Part shown: piece after piece, positions 9,021 to 16,938 of the stretch
Layout: each line of letters opens with the position of its first letter
Numbering within the stretch: the first letter of the stretch is position 1
Assembly (NCBI RefSeq): GCF_011383005.1
Contig: NZ_CP049935.1
Location: forward strand, 3,224,001-3,288,000
Length of the DNA stretch: 64,000 nucleotides
Source of the DNA: Phycicoccus sp. HDW14
GTDB lineage: Bacteria > Actinomycetota > Actinomycetes > Actinomycetales > Dermatophilaceae
Reading direction: 5' to 3'
Made by a program: the position numbers and the translations under genes
Notes under the pieces: generated by a model
The model's input: the letters and a program-made list of their open reading frames with translations, nothing else
Told to the model about the DNA's origin: nothing
Database searches by the model: none

Positions 9021-10247
9021 TCAGGCGTCGGTGTCGAGCAGGCGCGCGACCTCGGCCTCGGCCACCGGGCGCAGCGGCGAGGTCGCGGGCAGGGCCTCGG
9101 CCTGGCGCTCCCACATCTCGAGGTCGGTGGCGCCCCAGCGCGAGCGCGTCCAGCCGACCATGAGGTCGGCCTCGCCCGAGCGCAGCACCGCCGAGCGGAC
9201 CTGCGCCTCGAGCACGTCGCGCAGCTCGGCGGCGAGCGGGGCCTCGGAGCCGGGGAGGAGAGGTCCCTTGTAGGCCTGGAGCGCCTCGCGGACCCGTCCG
9301 GTGCCGATGAGCGCGGCGACGGTGCGCCAGTCGGACTCGGTGTCGGCGAGCACGCGGTAGGGCCGGGAGGCCAGGGCGTCCGGGCCGAGCAGGGTGCGCA
9401 GCCGGGTCATCTCCGCGCGCAGCGTCGAGGCGTTGACGCGGCCCGGGTAGACACGAGCCTCGAGCTCCTCGGCGGTCAGCCCGGCGGGGTTCTCGAGCAG
9501 CGCGACGAGGATCTCGCTGTGCCGGCGGCTCAACCGGTGCGTGCGCCCGCCGACCTCGACGACCGCCTCGGGCAGCCCGAGCGCGCGCACCCGCACGACC
9601 CCGGTGGCGTCGGGCAGGTCGGTGGACGCGGAGACGGTGAGGGTGGTGCCGGTGAGGGCGAGCCGGGCCAGCTCGGACTCGGCCATCCGGGCGGCGGCGC
9701 GGATCATCGCCAGGCTCTGCGGGGAGGCGACGTCGGGGCCTCCGGTGATGTCGACGACGCCGAGGACGCGGCTCGTCGTGGGGTCGTGGATGGGGGCCGC
9801 GGCGCAGCTCCAGGGGTGGACCAGCCGGTTGTAGTGCTCGCGGGCGTGGACGGCGACCGGGGCGTCGAGGTGCAGGGCCATCCCGGGGGCGTTGGTGCCG
9901 GCGCCGGGCTCGCTCCAGACCGACCCCTCGACGAAGTTGATGCTCTCGGCGCGACGCAGGACGCTCGGCGGCCCGCATACCCACAGCAGGTGACCGCTGG
10001 CGTCGCCGACGGCCATCACCGAGTCGCAGTCGACGGCGGCCCGCCCGAGGACGTCGTAGAGCAGCGGGAAGACGTGCGAGAGGGCGTGGGTGGCGCGGTA
10101 GTCGGCGAGGTCGGCGGTGTCGAGGACGACCGGTGCGAGGTGGGCGTCGGGGTCGACGCCGGCCGCCGACGAGCGCAGCCAGGACTCGGCGACGACGGAG
10201 CGCACCCCCGGGGCGGGGTCGTCCCGCCGTGCGGTGTCGTGCGCCAT
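9021..10247 (-). CDS. GAF-domain transcriptional regulator with C-terminal winged helix (AcoR-like N-terminus)
   Basis: This 408-residue protein has an N-terminal AcoR-like sensor region ([17 protein letters not shown], then [19 protein letters not shown] and [14 protein letters not shown], residues about 15-180). A C-terminal DNA-binding half follows, with [19 protein letters not shown] and [18 protein letters not shown] (about 240-300) and then a helical tail. It lacks the sigma-54 AAA domain of true AcoR, as usual in actinobacterial homologues that sit beside acetaldehyde dehydrogenases. The gene is transcribed toward aldehyde dehydrogenase-DUF779-OsmC but separated from it by 221 bases with a palindrome. 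It is probably the aldehyde-responsive regulator of that run. Confidence 0.85.
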   Translation of the reverse strand: MAHDTARRDDPAPGVRSVVAESWLRSSAAGVDPDAHLAPVVLDTADLADYRATHALSHVFPLLYDVLGRAAVDCDSVMAVGDASGHLLWVCGPPSVLRRAESINFVEGSVWSEPGAGTNAPGMALHLDAPVAVHAREHYNRLVHPWSCAAAPIHDPTTSRVLGVVDITGGPDVASPQSLAMIRAAARMAESELARLALTGTTLTVSASTDLPDATGVVRVRALGLPEAVVEVGGRTHRLSRRHSEILVALLENPAGLTAEELEARVYPGRVNASTLRAEMTRLRTLLGPDALASRPYRVLADTESDWRTVAALIGTGRVREALQAYKGPLLPGSEAPLAAELRDVLEAQVRSAVLRSGEADLMVGWTRSRWGATDLEMWERQAEALPATSPLRPVAEAEVARLLDTDA

Positions 10248-10415
10248 CCCGCCAGTAGAGCCGATGCCCGGCGACGGGACAACGGGCCGTCCGGACGGTG
10301 TCGCGGACCGGTCGGTGCCGCGCGCCGGCCGGTCGGGTCCGGGCTCACCTCCCGTGACCGGTCGGTCGATCCGGGGACGCGGCGGTGCCAGCATGGGCCC
10401 CGGAGGTGGTGCCCG

Positions 10416-10706
10416 ATGTCCGACGTCGAGGTGGTCAAGGACGAGCACGCGTGGATCGCCCGGGTCGGCGACCACGTGGCCGGTGAGCTCGTGTGGCGCG
10501 AGAGCCACGACGGGACGGCCGTCGTGCTCGTGCACACGCAGGTCGAGGACGGCTTCGAGGGGCAGGGCGTCGGGGGCGCCCTCGTGCGGGCGGCGGTCGA
10601 CGAGCTCGCCGCCGCCGGGCGCACCGTGCGCCCGGACTGCCCGTTTGCCGCCGCCTGGCTCCAGCGCCACCCGGACCACCCGGTGCAGGTCCAGCAGCGC
10701 ACCTGA
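10416..10706 (+). CDS. Small GNAT-like N-acetyltransferase (YidJ/Gtn type)
   Basis: This 96-residue protein is a minimal GNAT fold: N-terminal strands (AWIARVGDHVAGELVWRE), the acetyl-CoA loop (VEDGFEGQGVGGALVRAAVDE) and the C-terminal RTVRPDCPFAAAWLQRHPD that marks the small YidJ/Yjdj-like group. The substrate is unknown; related proteins occur across bacteria as stand-alone genes. The ATG at 10416 follows GGAGG about ten bases upstream. The downstream space holds the palindrome array at 10721-10829. Confidence 0.85.
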   Translation: MSDVEVVKDEHAWIARVGDHVAGELVWRESHDGTAVVLVHTQVEDGFEGQGVGGALVRAAVDELAAAGRTVRPDCPFAAAWLQRHPDHPVQVQQRT

Positions 10707-10720
10707 CGCCCGCCCGGCTC

Positions 10721-10829
10721 CCGGCTCTGGTCCGATCTCCCGGATGGCGGTGACTTCTCGCCGCCATCCGGCGAACCCGACCAGAGCCGGCGAACCCGAC
10801 CAGAGCCGGCACATCCGGACCAGAGCCGG
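10721..10829. repeat. Nested palindrome plus three-copy GACCAGAGCCGG array (class C)
   Basis: An outer stem (CCGGCTCTGGTC at 10721-10732 with its complement at 10779-10790) encloses an inner stem (CCGGATGGCGG at 10740-10750 with 10761-10771). The right outer arm GACCAGAGCCGG is then repeated at 10798-10809 and 10818-10829, spaced 19 and 20 bases. It lies between the GNAT stop and the promoter of the RseB-like gene. It may be a terminator that has duplicated part of one arm, or a binding array. Confidence 0.8.
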
Positions 10830-10929
10830 ACCGTCGGCGTGGCGTCCCCCTCGGGGAGTACGACGGCCTGCTCCGCACGGTGTACCAAAGGGCTGTTGCC
10901 CCGTTCAGGTTGCCGGGTGAGACTGCGGT

Positions 10930-12072
10930 ATGAGCACCGTCGTCAGCCGCGCCGCACGGCGGCGCTGGGCGTCGGTGGCCGGGGGGACCGCCCTGCTCGT
11001 GGGGTCGCTCGGTGTCGCGCCCTGGGCGTGGTCGGCCGTCGGGGTCGCGCCGACCAGCGCCTCCGCCGAGGCGGTCGTCGAGCGCGCCCTGGCCTCGGGG
11101 GACGTCTCCTACTCCGCCACCGGCGAGAGCCGCGGCAGCCTCGCGCTGCCGGACGTCCGGGGGTTCGGCGGGCTCGCCTCGCTCGTCGGGGGGACCACCC
11201 GGACCCGCATCTGGTGGGCCGGTGACTCCCACTGGCGGGTCGACGTGGTCGGGCTCACCGGGGAGCAGGACACCTACGGCCTCCCGTCCTCCACCACCAC
11301 CTGGGACTACGAGACCCGGCGCCTCGTCACCGTCGCGGGCGAGCCGTCCGCCCGGCTGCCTCGCGCCGACGACCTCGTCGCCCCCCGGGCCGTGCAGCGG
11401 CTGCTCTCGGCCCTCGGGCCCACCGACCGGCTCTCGCTGCTCCCGGCCCGGCGCATCGGCGGCCGGGACGCCGACGGCCTGCGCGTCGTCCCCGGCGACG
11501 CCCGCAGCACCATCGCCCGGGCCGAGGTCTGGGTCGACCGCGCCACCGGGCTTCCCCTCCGGCTGCGGATGGTCGACCGCGCCGGCGACGACGCCCTCGT
11601 GACGACCCTCTCGGGCGTCCGGCTCGGCCGGCCGGACGACGAGGTGCTCCGCCCGCCCACGACCTCCACCGCACGCCGCGAGCTGGAGACGGCGCCCGAC
11701 CTCGTCGCCCGCCTGGCGGCCCGCTCGACGTGGCAGATGCCGGACGAGCTCGCGGGGCTGCAGGCCTCGGACCCGGCCGCCGCGGGCACCCCGACCTACG
11801 GCACCGGGCTCGTCCGGGTGGCCGTGCTCCCCCTCCCGGGCCGCCTGACCCGGGAGGTCGTCGCGAACGTCACGTCCGCCGGGTCGGTGAGCGAGGACGT
11901 GGCCGGGGGGTCGCTCGTGCGGGTCGGGTCGAGCCTGCTCAACGTCGTCCTCGCCGTCGGCGACGACGGGCGGCACGCGTACGTCATCACGGGGCTCGTC
12001 GACCCCACCCTGCTCGACGAGCTCGCCACCGAGCTCCTCGCCTCTCCCCCACCGCTGCGGTACGGCCGGTGA
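10930..12072 (+). CDS. Secreted RseB/LolA-like sensor protein
   Basis: This 380-residue protein has an N-terminal hydrophobic signal/anchor (residues 12-40). The body resembles the MucB/RseB and LolA-like half-barrel seen in actinobacterial sigma-E-associated proteins: SAEAVVERALASGDVSYSATGESRGSL-type start, RTRIWWAGDSHWRVDV, TWDYETRRLVTV and VWVDRATGLPLRLRM. Its stop overlaps the start of an ABC ATPase by four bases (GTGA), so it is translationally coupled to the exporter genes. A role as an extracytoplasmic lipid- or envelope-stress-sensing partner of that exporter is inference; no sigma factor gene is adjacent. Confidence 0.75.
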   Translation: MSTVVSRAARRRWASVAGGTALLVGSLGVAPWAWSAVGVAPTSASAEAVVERALASGDVSYSATGESRGSLALPDVRGFGGLASLVGGTTRTRIWWAGDSHWRVDVVGLTGEQDTYGLPSSTTTWDYETRRLVTVAGEPSARLPRADDLVAPRAVQRLLSALGPTDRLSLLPARRIGGRDADGLRVVPGDARSTIARAEVWVDRATGLPLRLRMVDRAGDDALVTTLSGVRLGRPDDEVLRPPTTSTARRELETAPDLVARLAARSTWQMPDELAGLQASDPAAAGTPTYGTGLVRVAVLPLPGRLTREVVANVTSAGSVSEDVAGGSLVRVGSSLLNVVLAVGDDGRHAYVITGLVDPTLLDELATELLASPPPLRYGR

Positions 12073-13022
12073 GCGCCGGGGAGGAGCGGGCCGTCGTCGC
12101 GACCCGCGCGCTGACGAAGCGCTTCGGGAAGGTGACGGCCGTCGACGCGCTCGACCTGCTCGTGCGACCGGGCGACCGGTACGGCTTCCTCGGCCCGAAC
12201 GGGTCCGGGAAGACGACGACGGTGCGGATGCTGCTCGGGCTGGTCCACGCGACGAGCGGCGACATCGAGGTGCTCGGCCGCCCGGTTCCCCGCGCCGCCC
12301 GCGAGGTGCTGCCCGAGGTGGGCGCCCTCGTCGAGGGACCGGGCGCCTACCCGCACCTGTCGGCCCGGGCCAACCTCCGGCTGCTCGACGCCGCCGGACC
12401 GGCGCGGTCCGGAGGCGCTGGTGCCGAGCCGCTGGCGGCCGACACCGGCTCCCGCCGCACGCGCCGGCGACGCATCGAGGACGCACTCGAGCAGGTCGGG
12501 CTGGCCGACGTCGGCCGACGCCCGGTGCGCACCTACTCGCTCGGGATGAAGCAGCGGCTCGGGCTGGCGTCCGCGCTCCTGCGTGGTCCCCGGCTCCTCG
12601 TCCTCGACGAGCCGACCAACGGCCTGGACCCCCGCGGCATCGTCGAGATCCGGGACCTGCTGCTCGGCCTCAACGCCGCCGGGACGACCGTGTTCCTCTC
12701 CAGCCACCTGCTCGCGGAGGTCGAGCTGTTCTGCACGAGGATCGGTGTGCTCGACCGCGGTCGGCTGGTCGCCCAGGACGACCTCGACGCCCTGCGCGGC
12801 CCCACCGGGCGCACCCTGGTCCGGGTCGAGGACGTCGCCGCCGCCGAGCAGGCCCTCGGTCTCGCGCCGGGAGGCGACACCCGTCGGGACGGCGAGCTGG
12901 CCCTCGACGGCACGAGCGTCGCCGACGTCACCGACCGGCTCGTGCGGGCCGGTGTCCGGGTGCTCGAGGCCGCCCCGGAGCGACGGACCCTGGAGCAGTC
13001 GGTGCTGGAGCTGACCACGTGA
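12069..13022 (+). CDS. ABC transporter ATP-binding protein (exporter type)
   Basis: This 317-residue ATPase starts with GTG at 12069, inside the preceding stop codon. It has Walker A (GFLGPNGSGKTT), a signature loop in degenerate form (YSLGMKQRLGLA) and Walker B with the catalytic Glu (LLVLDEPTNGLDP), plus a switch His (FLSSHLLAEVE). The family is the DrrA/CcmA-like group of ABC-2 exporters. A stretch of about 30 residues rich in Ala/Gly and Arg (around 110-140) is inserted before the helical domain. It acts with the permease encoded immediately downstream, again through a GTGA overlap. Confidence 0.92.
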   Translation: MSAGEERAVVATRALTKRFGKVTAVDALDLLVRPGDRYGFLGPNGSGKTTTVRMLLGLVHATSGDIEVLGRPVPRAAREVLPEVGALVEGPGAYPHLSARANLRLLDAAGPARSGGAGAEPLAADTGSRRTRRRRIEDALEQVGLADVGRRPVRTYSLGMKQRLGLASALLRGPRLLVLDEPTNGLDPRGIVEIRDLLLGLNAAGTTVFLSSHLLAEVELFCTRIGVLDRGRLVAQDDLDALRGPTGRTLVRVEDVAAAEQALGLAPGGDTRRDGELALDGTSVADVTDRLVRAGVRVLEAAPERRTLEQSVLELTT

Positions 13023-13831
13023 TCCGCGTCGAGCTGCGCAAGCTCGTCGGACGACCGCGCACCTGGATCAGCATCGGTCTGCTCTGCCTGCTGCCGGTCG
13101 TCGTGGCAGTCCTGCTGTCGGTCACCGAGATCGCGCCGCGCCCCGGGCAGGGTCCGACCCTGCTGTCGGCGGTGCTCGGCAACGGCGCGCTCTTCCCGGC
13201 CGCGGCCCTCGGCATCGTCCTGCCGTTCTTCCTCCCCATCGCCGTCGCCGTGCAGGCCGGCGAGTCGGTGGCCGGCGAGGCCTCGGCCGGCACGCTGCGC
13301 TACCTGCTCGTCCGGCCGGTCGGGCGGACCCGGCTGCTCGTCGCCAAGCTCGTCTCGATCATCGCCTTCACCCTGCTGGCGGTCGTCGCGGTGGCGGTCG
13401 TGGGGTACGTCGCCGGCGTCACGCTGCTGGGGACGTCCGGCACGCTGACGACGACCACCCTCGCCGGCACCACCCTGACGCCGGCCGACCTCGCCTGGCG
13501 CACGGGGGTGATGGTCCTCTACATCGGCTGGTCGATGGTGGGGCTCGCGGCGGTGTCGATGTTCCTGTCGACCATCACCGACTCACCGATCGCCGCGGCC
13601 CTCGGCGGGCTCGCCGTCCTCGTGAGCAGCACCGTCCTCGTGGCCCTCGACGCGGCCGGGTCGGTGCGCGACTACCTGCCGACGCGCTACTGGCTGGCCT
13701 GGGTCGACCTCTTCCGCGACCCGGTGCCCTGGGGCGACCTCACGGCCGGGGTCCTCGTGCAGACCGGCTACGTCGTCGTCCTGCTCGGCGCGGCCTGGGC
13801 CAACTTCACGACGCGCGACGTCACGAGCTGA
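13019..13831 (+). CDS. ABC-2 type transporter permease
   Basis: This 270-residue membrane protein starts with GTG at 13019, overlapping the ATPase stop by four bases. About six hydrophobic spans are visible (near residues 18-38, 62-82, 110-140, 160-185, 192-215 and 240-262), and SVAGEASAGTLRYLLVRPV is the typical ABC-2 permease segment after the second helix. Together with the preceding ATPase and the RseB-like protein it forms a three-gene operon. The substrate is unknown; drug or lipid export are the usual options. Confidence 0.9.
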   Translation: MIRVELRKLVGRPRTWISIGLLCLLPVVVAVLLSVTEIAPRPGQGPTLLSAVLGNGALFPAAALGIVLPFFLPIAVAVQAGESVAGEASAGTLRYLLVRPVGRTRLLVAKLVSIIAFTLLAVVAVAVVGYVAGVTLLGTSGTLTTTTLAGTTLTPADLAWRTGVMVLYIGWSMVGLAAVSMFLSTITDSPIAAALGGLAVLVSSTVLVALDAAGSVRDYLPTRYWLAWVDLFRDPVPWGDLTAGVLVQTGYVVVLLGAAWANFTTRDVTS

Positions 13832-13838
13832 GGTCCGG

Positions 13839-14630
13839 TCAGGGCGCGCCGAGCGCCTGCGACCCGGCGGCCCGCAGCCCGCCGCACTCCGCCGGCGCTG
13901 GGGCCTCCTCGAGGGGGCGCTCCCCCAGGGCGCGCAGGACGAGGCCGACGACGAGCGGGTCGCCCGGCAGCTGACCGTGCGACACCCGGGCGTCGGCGCA
14001 CACGTCCTGGACCTCGATGTCGACAGCGCCGGCGAGGCGGGCGGACTCGGGCGGGGTCACGGTCTCGTCCTGCCCGGTCCAGATGCTCGTCCAGGCCGGA
14101 CCCGACGGCATCTCGTCGAGCCCCGCGAGCAGGTCGCTGTCGGGTGCGAGCTGCCGGCAGGCCTCCGGGCAGGCCCCGGTCGCGGCACCGAGCCCGGCGA
14201 CGTCGGCCCCGTGGTGCGGTGAGCCGAGCGTGACGATGCGCCGGGCGCGGTCGGCGCCGCCCAGGTCGTCGGCCCAGATCCTCGCGACGACCCCACCCGC
14301 GGAGTACCCGACGACGTCGACGGACGGGGCGCCGGCGGCGATGGCGTCGTCGGCGGCGCGGGCCAGCCGGTCCGCCTCGGCCCGCAGGTCGCCGGTGCCG
14401 TCGCCGACGGCCGGCACGACGACCGCCCGGCGTCCGCTCGAGCGCAGGGCAGCGGCCAAGGGCTCGAGCGAGCGCACGTCACCGCCGTAACCGGGGACGA
14501 GGAGGACCGGACCCGCGACGTCCTGCGCCACCCCACCGGCCGGGAGGAGCTGGCGGACGACGACGGCGCCGACCGCCAGGACGAGCGCGGCGACGAGGGC
14601 GACGAGGGCCAGCCGGCGCCTCGGGCTCAT
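13839..14630 (-). CDS. Secreted or membrane-anchored alpha/beta hydrolase (lipase-like)
   Basis: This 263-residue protein has an N-terminal hydrophobic segment (residues 5-28) acting as a signal or anchor. The oxyanion-side motif is VLLVPGYGGD, the nucleophile elbow is GYSAGGVVARIW (Ser in G-Y-S-A-G), and a SPHHGADVAG segment is typical of the triacylglycerol lipase/LipA-like esterases of actinobacteria. Cysteine pairs (ACPEACRQL and VCADARVSHGQ) suggest disulphides, consistent with export. The C-terminal His is likely in VSHGQLPGDP. It is convergent with the ABC permease, seven bases away. Confidence 0.88.
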   Translation of the reverse strand: MSPRRRLALVALVAALVLAVGAVVVRQLLPAGGVAQDVAGPVLLVPGYGGDVRSLEPLAAALRSSGRRAVVVPAVGDGTGDLRAEADRLARAADDAIAAGAPSVDVVGYSAGGVVARIWADDLGGADRARRIVTLGSPHHGADVAGLGAATGACPEACRQLAPDSDLLAGLDEMPSGPAWTSIWTGQDETVTPPESARLAGAVDIEVQDVCADARVSHGQLPGDPLVVGLVLRALGERPLEEAPAPAECGGLRAAGSQALGAP

Positions 14631-14686
14631 GGCTGCTCCCGTCGTCCCACCGCCCGATCGTGCCACCCCGCGGGGCGCACCGGGCG

Positions 14687-16039
14687 TCAGCGGCGGCGGT
14701 CGAACACGGCGTCGACCGCCGGGATGCGCGCCCGGTAGCCGGTGAGCAGCTCGCGGGCCACGGTGACGGAGTCGACGAGCGGGTGCACCGCGAAGGCCTC
14801 GACCGCCCGCTGCTCCGACCCCGTCGTCGACGCCTCGATGACGAGCCGCTCGACGGCCTTGACCTGCTGGACCAGCCCGAGCGGGTGCCCGACGAGGGGC
14901 AGGACCGCGTGCGGGTGCGGCCCGTCGGCGTCGACCGTGCACGGCACCTCGACGACCGCGTCGTCCGGCAGGCCCGGTACCGTCCCGCCGTTCCGGACGT
15001 CCAGGATCAGCTCGGCCGGCTCGCCGCGGGAGATGGCGGCCATGATGGCCAGCGCGACCCCCTCGTACCCACCGCCCTGCACGTCGGCCTCGTCGCGCTC
15101 CTCGTCGGCCTCGCGCGCCTCCTTCATGTAGGTGGCGTTGCGCTCCATCCGGACCCGGTCCCACTCGGCCAGCGCCCCTGTGCCGGAACCTGTCCCGGCC
15201 AGCCCGGCGTAGAACGCCCGCTGCTGCGCCAGGAGGTACTCGCCCCGCGTCTGCCCCGAGCCGGTGATCGACCGGACGGCGTCGCGGGTGAAGTAGTAGT
15301 AGTAGAGGTACTCGTTGGGGATGGTCCCGAGGGTGCGCAGCCAGTCGAGGCCGAAGAGCTGCCCCTCCTCCATCGACCCGAGCAGCGCGTCGTCGGCCAG
15401 GAGGTCGGGCAGCACGTCGCGGCCGCCGTGCGAGACCCCGCGCAGCCAGCCGAGGTGGTTGAGGCCGACGTAGTCGACCACCGTCTCGGCCGGGTCGATG
15501 CCGAGGGTGGCAGCAGCCCTGCGCCCCAGCCCGATCGGGCTGTCGCAGATGCCGACGACCCGGTCGCCGAGCACCGACTGCATCGCCTCGGTGATCATCC
15601 CGGCGGGGTTCGTGAAGTTGATGACCCAGGCATCGGGTGCCACCGCCGCGACCCGCCGCGCGACGTGCAGCGCGACCGGCACGGTGCGCAGCCCGTACGA
15701 CAGGCCGCCGGGGCCTGTGGTCTCCTGCCCGAGCAGGCCGAGGTCGAGGGCGACGCGCTCGTCGGCCGTGCGCCCCTCGAGACCGCCGACCCGGATGGCC
15801 GAGAAGACGAAGTCTGCGCCCTCGAGGGCGGTGTCGAGGTCGGTGGTCACGTGCACGGACGGCGGATCGGCCTGCGCCGCAGCCATCTCGGACAGCACCT
15901 GCTGGATGGCCGCCAGCCGGTCCTCGTCGACGTCGTGCAGCCACACCTCGTCGACCCGCCGCTCGTGCCGGTCGCGCAGCAGCGCGCCGTACACGAGGGG
16001 CGTGCGGAAGCCACCGCCGCCGAGCATCGCGAGCCTCAC
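14687..16039 (-). CDS. Glycoside hydrolase family 4, 6-phospho-beta-glucosidase-like
   Basis: This 450-residue GH4 enzyme has the N-terminal NAD-binding AMLGGGGFRTPLVYG, a FTNPAGMITEA segment, the metal-binding Cys motif ICDSPIGL and the His motif GLNHLGWL. GH4 enzymes cleave glycosidic bonds by NAD- and Mn-dependent redox elimination, usually on 6-phosphorylated disaccharides. The start is the GTG at 16039, overlapping the DeoR stop by four bases. The divergent genes encode a PfkB sugar kinase and a sugar importer, so a phosphorylated or imported disaccharide is the likely substrate. The exact sugar is not known. Confidence 0.9.
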   Translation of the reverse strand: MRLAMLGGGGFRTPLVYGALLRDRHERRVDEVWLHDVDEDRLAAIQQVLSEMAAAQADPPSVHVTTDLDTALEGADFVFSAIRVGGLEGRTADERVALDLGLLGQETTGPGGLSYGLRTVPVALHVARRVAAVAPDAWVINFTNPAGMITEAMQSVLGDRVVGICDSPIGLGRRAAATLGIDPAETVVDYVGLNHLGWLRGVSHGGRDVLPDLLADDALLGSMEEGQLFGLDWLRTLGTIPNEYLYYYYFTRDAVRSITGSGQTRGEYLLAQQRAFYAGLAGTGSGTGALAEWDRVRMERNATYMKEAREADEERDEADVQGGGYEGVALAIMAAISRGEPAELILDVRNGGTVPGLPDDAVVEVPCTVDADGPHPHAVLPLVGHPLGLVQQVKAVERLVIEASTTGSEQRAVEAFAVHPLVDSVTVARELLTGYRARIPAVDAVFDRRR

Positions 16040-16797
16040 GCGAGGACCACCTCGGTACCGGCCGCCCGGCAGGCGTCGAGCGTCGTGGCGTCGGCCCCCT
16101 CGTTGGTCAGCAGGACGTCGACCGCCCCGGCCTCGCAGACCCGCAGCGACCCGGTGCCCGGAAGCTTGTGCGCGTCGACGAGCAGTACGGAGGCGTCGGC
16201 CGACCGCAGCAGGGCCCGCTTGACCGGCACCTCGACCGCCGTCGTGTCGAGGACCGTGCCGTCCGACCGCACCCCCGACGCCCCGAGGAACACCGTCGTG
16301 CCGTGCACCTGGCGCAGGGCGTCCTCGGTGAGCGACCCGACGAGCGAGTGGTAGGTGCGGCGCACCACACCGCCGAGGAGGATGAGCTCGACCCGGTCGT
16401 CGTCGCGCAGCACGTCGAGCACGGCAAGGCTCGCGGTGACGACCGTGACGTCGCGCCCACGCAGCTCGCGTGCCAGGAGCATCGTCGTCGTGCCGATGTC
16501 GAGCACGACGCAGTCGCCGTCGCGCACCATCCCGGCGGCCCGGCGGGCGACGGCGCTCTTCTCGACGGCGTCGGTGGCCGCGACCTCGGCGAACCCGCGC
16601 ACGGCGTCGGCGTCGGCGACCCCGGAGGTCACCGCCCCGCCGTGGACGCGGCGCAGCGCCCCCAGCCGCTCGAGCTCGATGAGGTCGCGCCGGACGGTGG
16701 CGATCGACACCCCGCACAGCCCGGCCAGCTCCTCGGTGGACGCGCTCCCCCGGGCGCGCAGGCGACCGACGATGGATCGCTGCCGCGTCGCTCGCAT
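16036..16797 (-). CDS. DeoR/GlpR family transcriptional regulator
   Basis: This 253-residue repressor has an N-terminal winged helix (STEELAGLCGVSIATVRRDL) and the DeoR sugar-phosphate-sensing domain (LDIGTTTMLLARELRG, LLGGVVRRTYHSLVG, FLGASGVRSDG, VDAHKLPG). It is the first gene of a two-gene unit with the GH4 glycosidase and is divergent from the PfkB-importer operon, which it most likely controls. I prefer the ATG at 16797; an in-frame ATG at 16827 would add ten residues that overlap a likely operator region. The inducer is presumably a phosphorylated sugar. Confidence 0.92.
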   Translation of the reverse strand: MRATRQRSIVGRLRARGSASTEELAGLCGVSIATVRRDLIELERLGALRRVHGGAVTSGVADADAVRGFAEVAATDAVEKSAVARRAAGMVRDGDCVVLDIGTTTMLLARELRGRDVTVVTASLAVLDVLRDDDRVELILLGGVVRRTYHSLVGSLTEDALRQVHGTTVFLGASGVRSDGTVLDTTAVEVPVKRALLRSADASVLLVDAHKLPGTGSLRVCEAGAVDVLLTNEGADATTLDACRAAGTEVVLA

Positions 16798-16812
16798 GGG
16801 GCCACCATAGCG

Positions 16813-16858
16813 ATCAGAAATCGTCATCCCGTGACGGTGTGTGCAGATTTCCGTGCAC
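16813..16858. promoter_or_regulatory. Candidate operator region in the DeoR/PfkB divergent promoter
   Basis: Three small inverted repeats cluster here: GAAATC (16817-16822) with GATTTC (16846-16851), CGTCA with TGACG around 16823-16836, and GTGCA with TGCAC (16841-16858). This stretch is more AT-rich than its surroundings and lies between the DeoR and PfkB starts, as expected for DeoR binding sites. Which repeat is used cannot be told. Confidence 0.45.
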
Positions 16859-16938
16859 CTAGTGAGGGTGCGGACCCGTCCACGGGTGCATGCTGGCGAC
16901 CCACCCGCCGACGCCCCCCGCCCGAGGAGCAGCCCGCC

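Noticed and set aside
16798-16827. Longer DeoR start at the ATG at 16827
   Set aside because: The extra ten residues do not resemble the family N-terminus and would cover a likely operator; the ATG at 16797 fits better.
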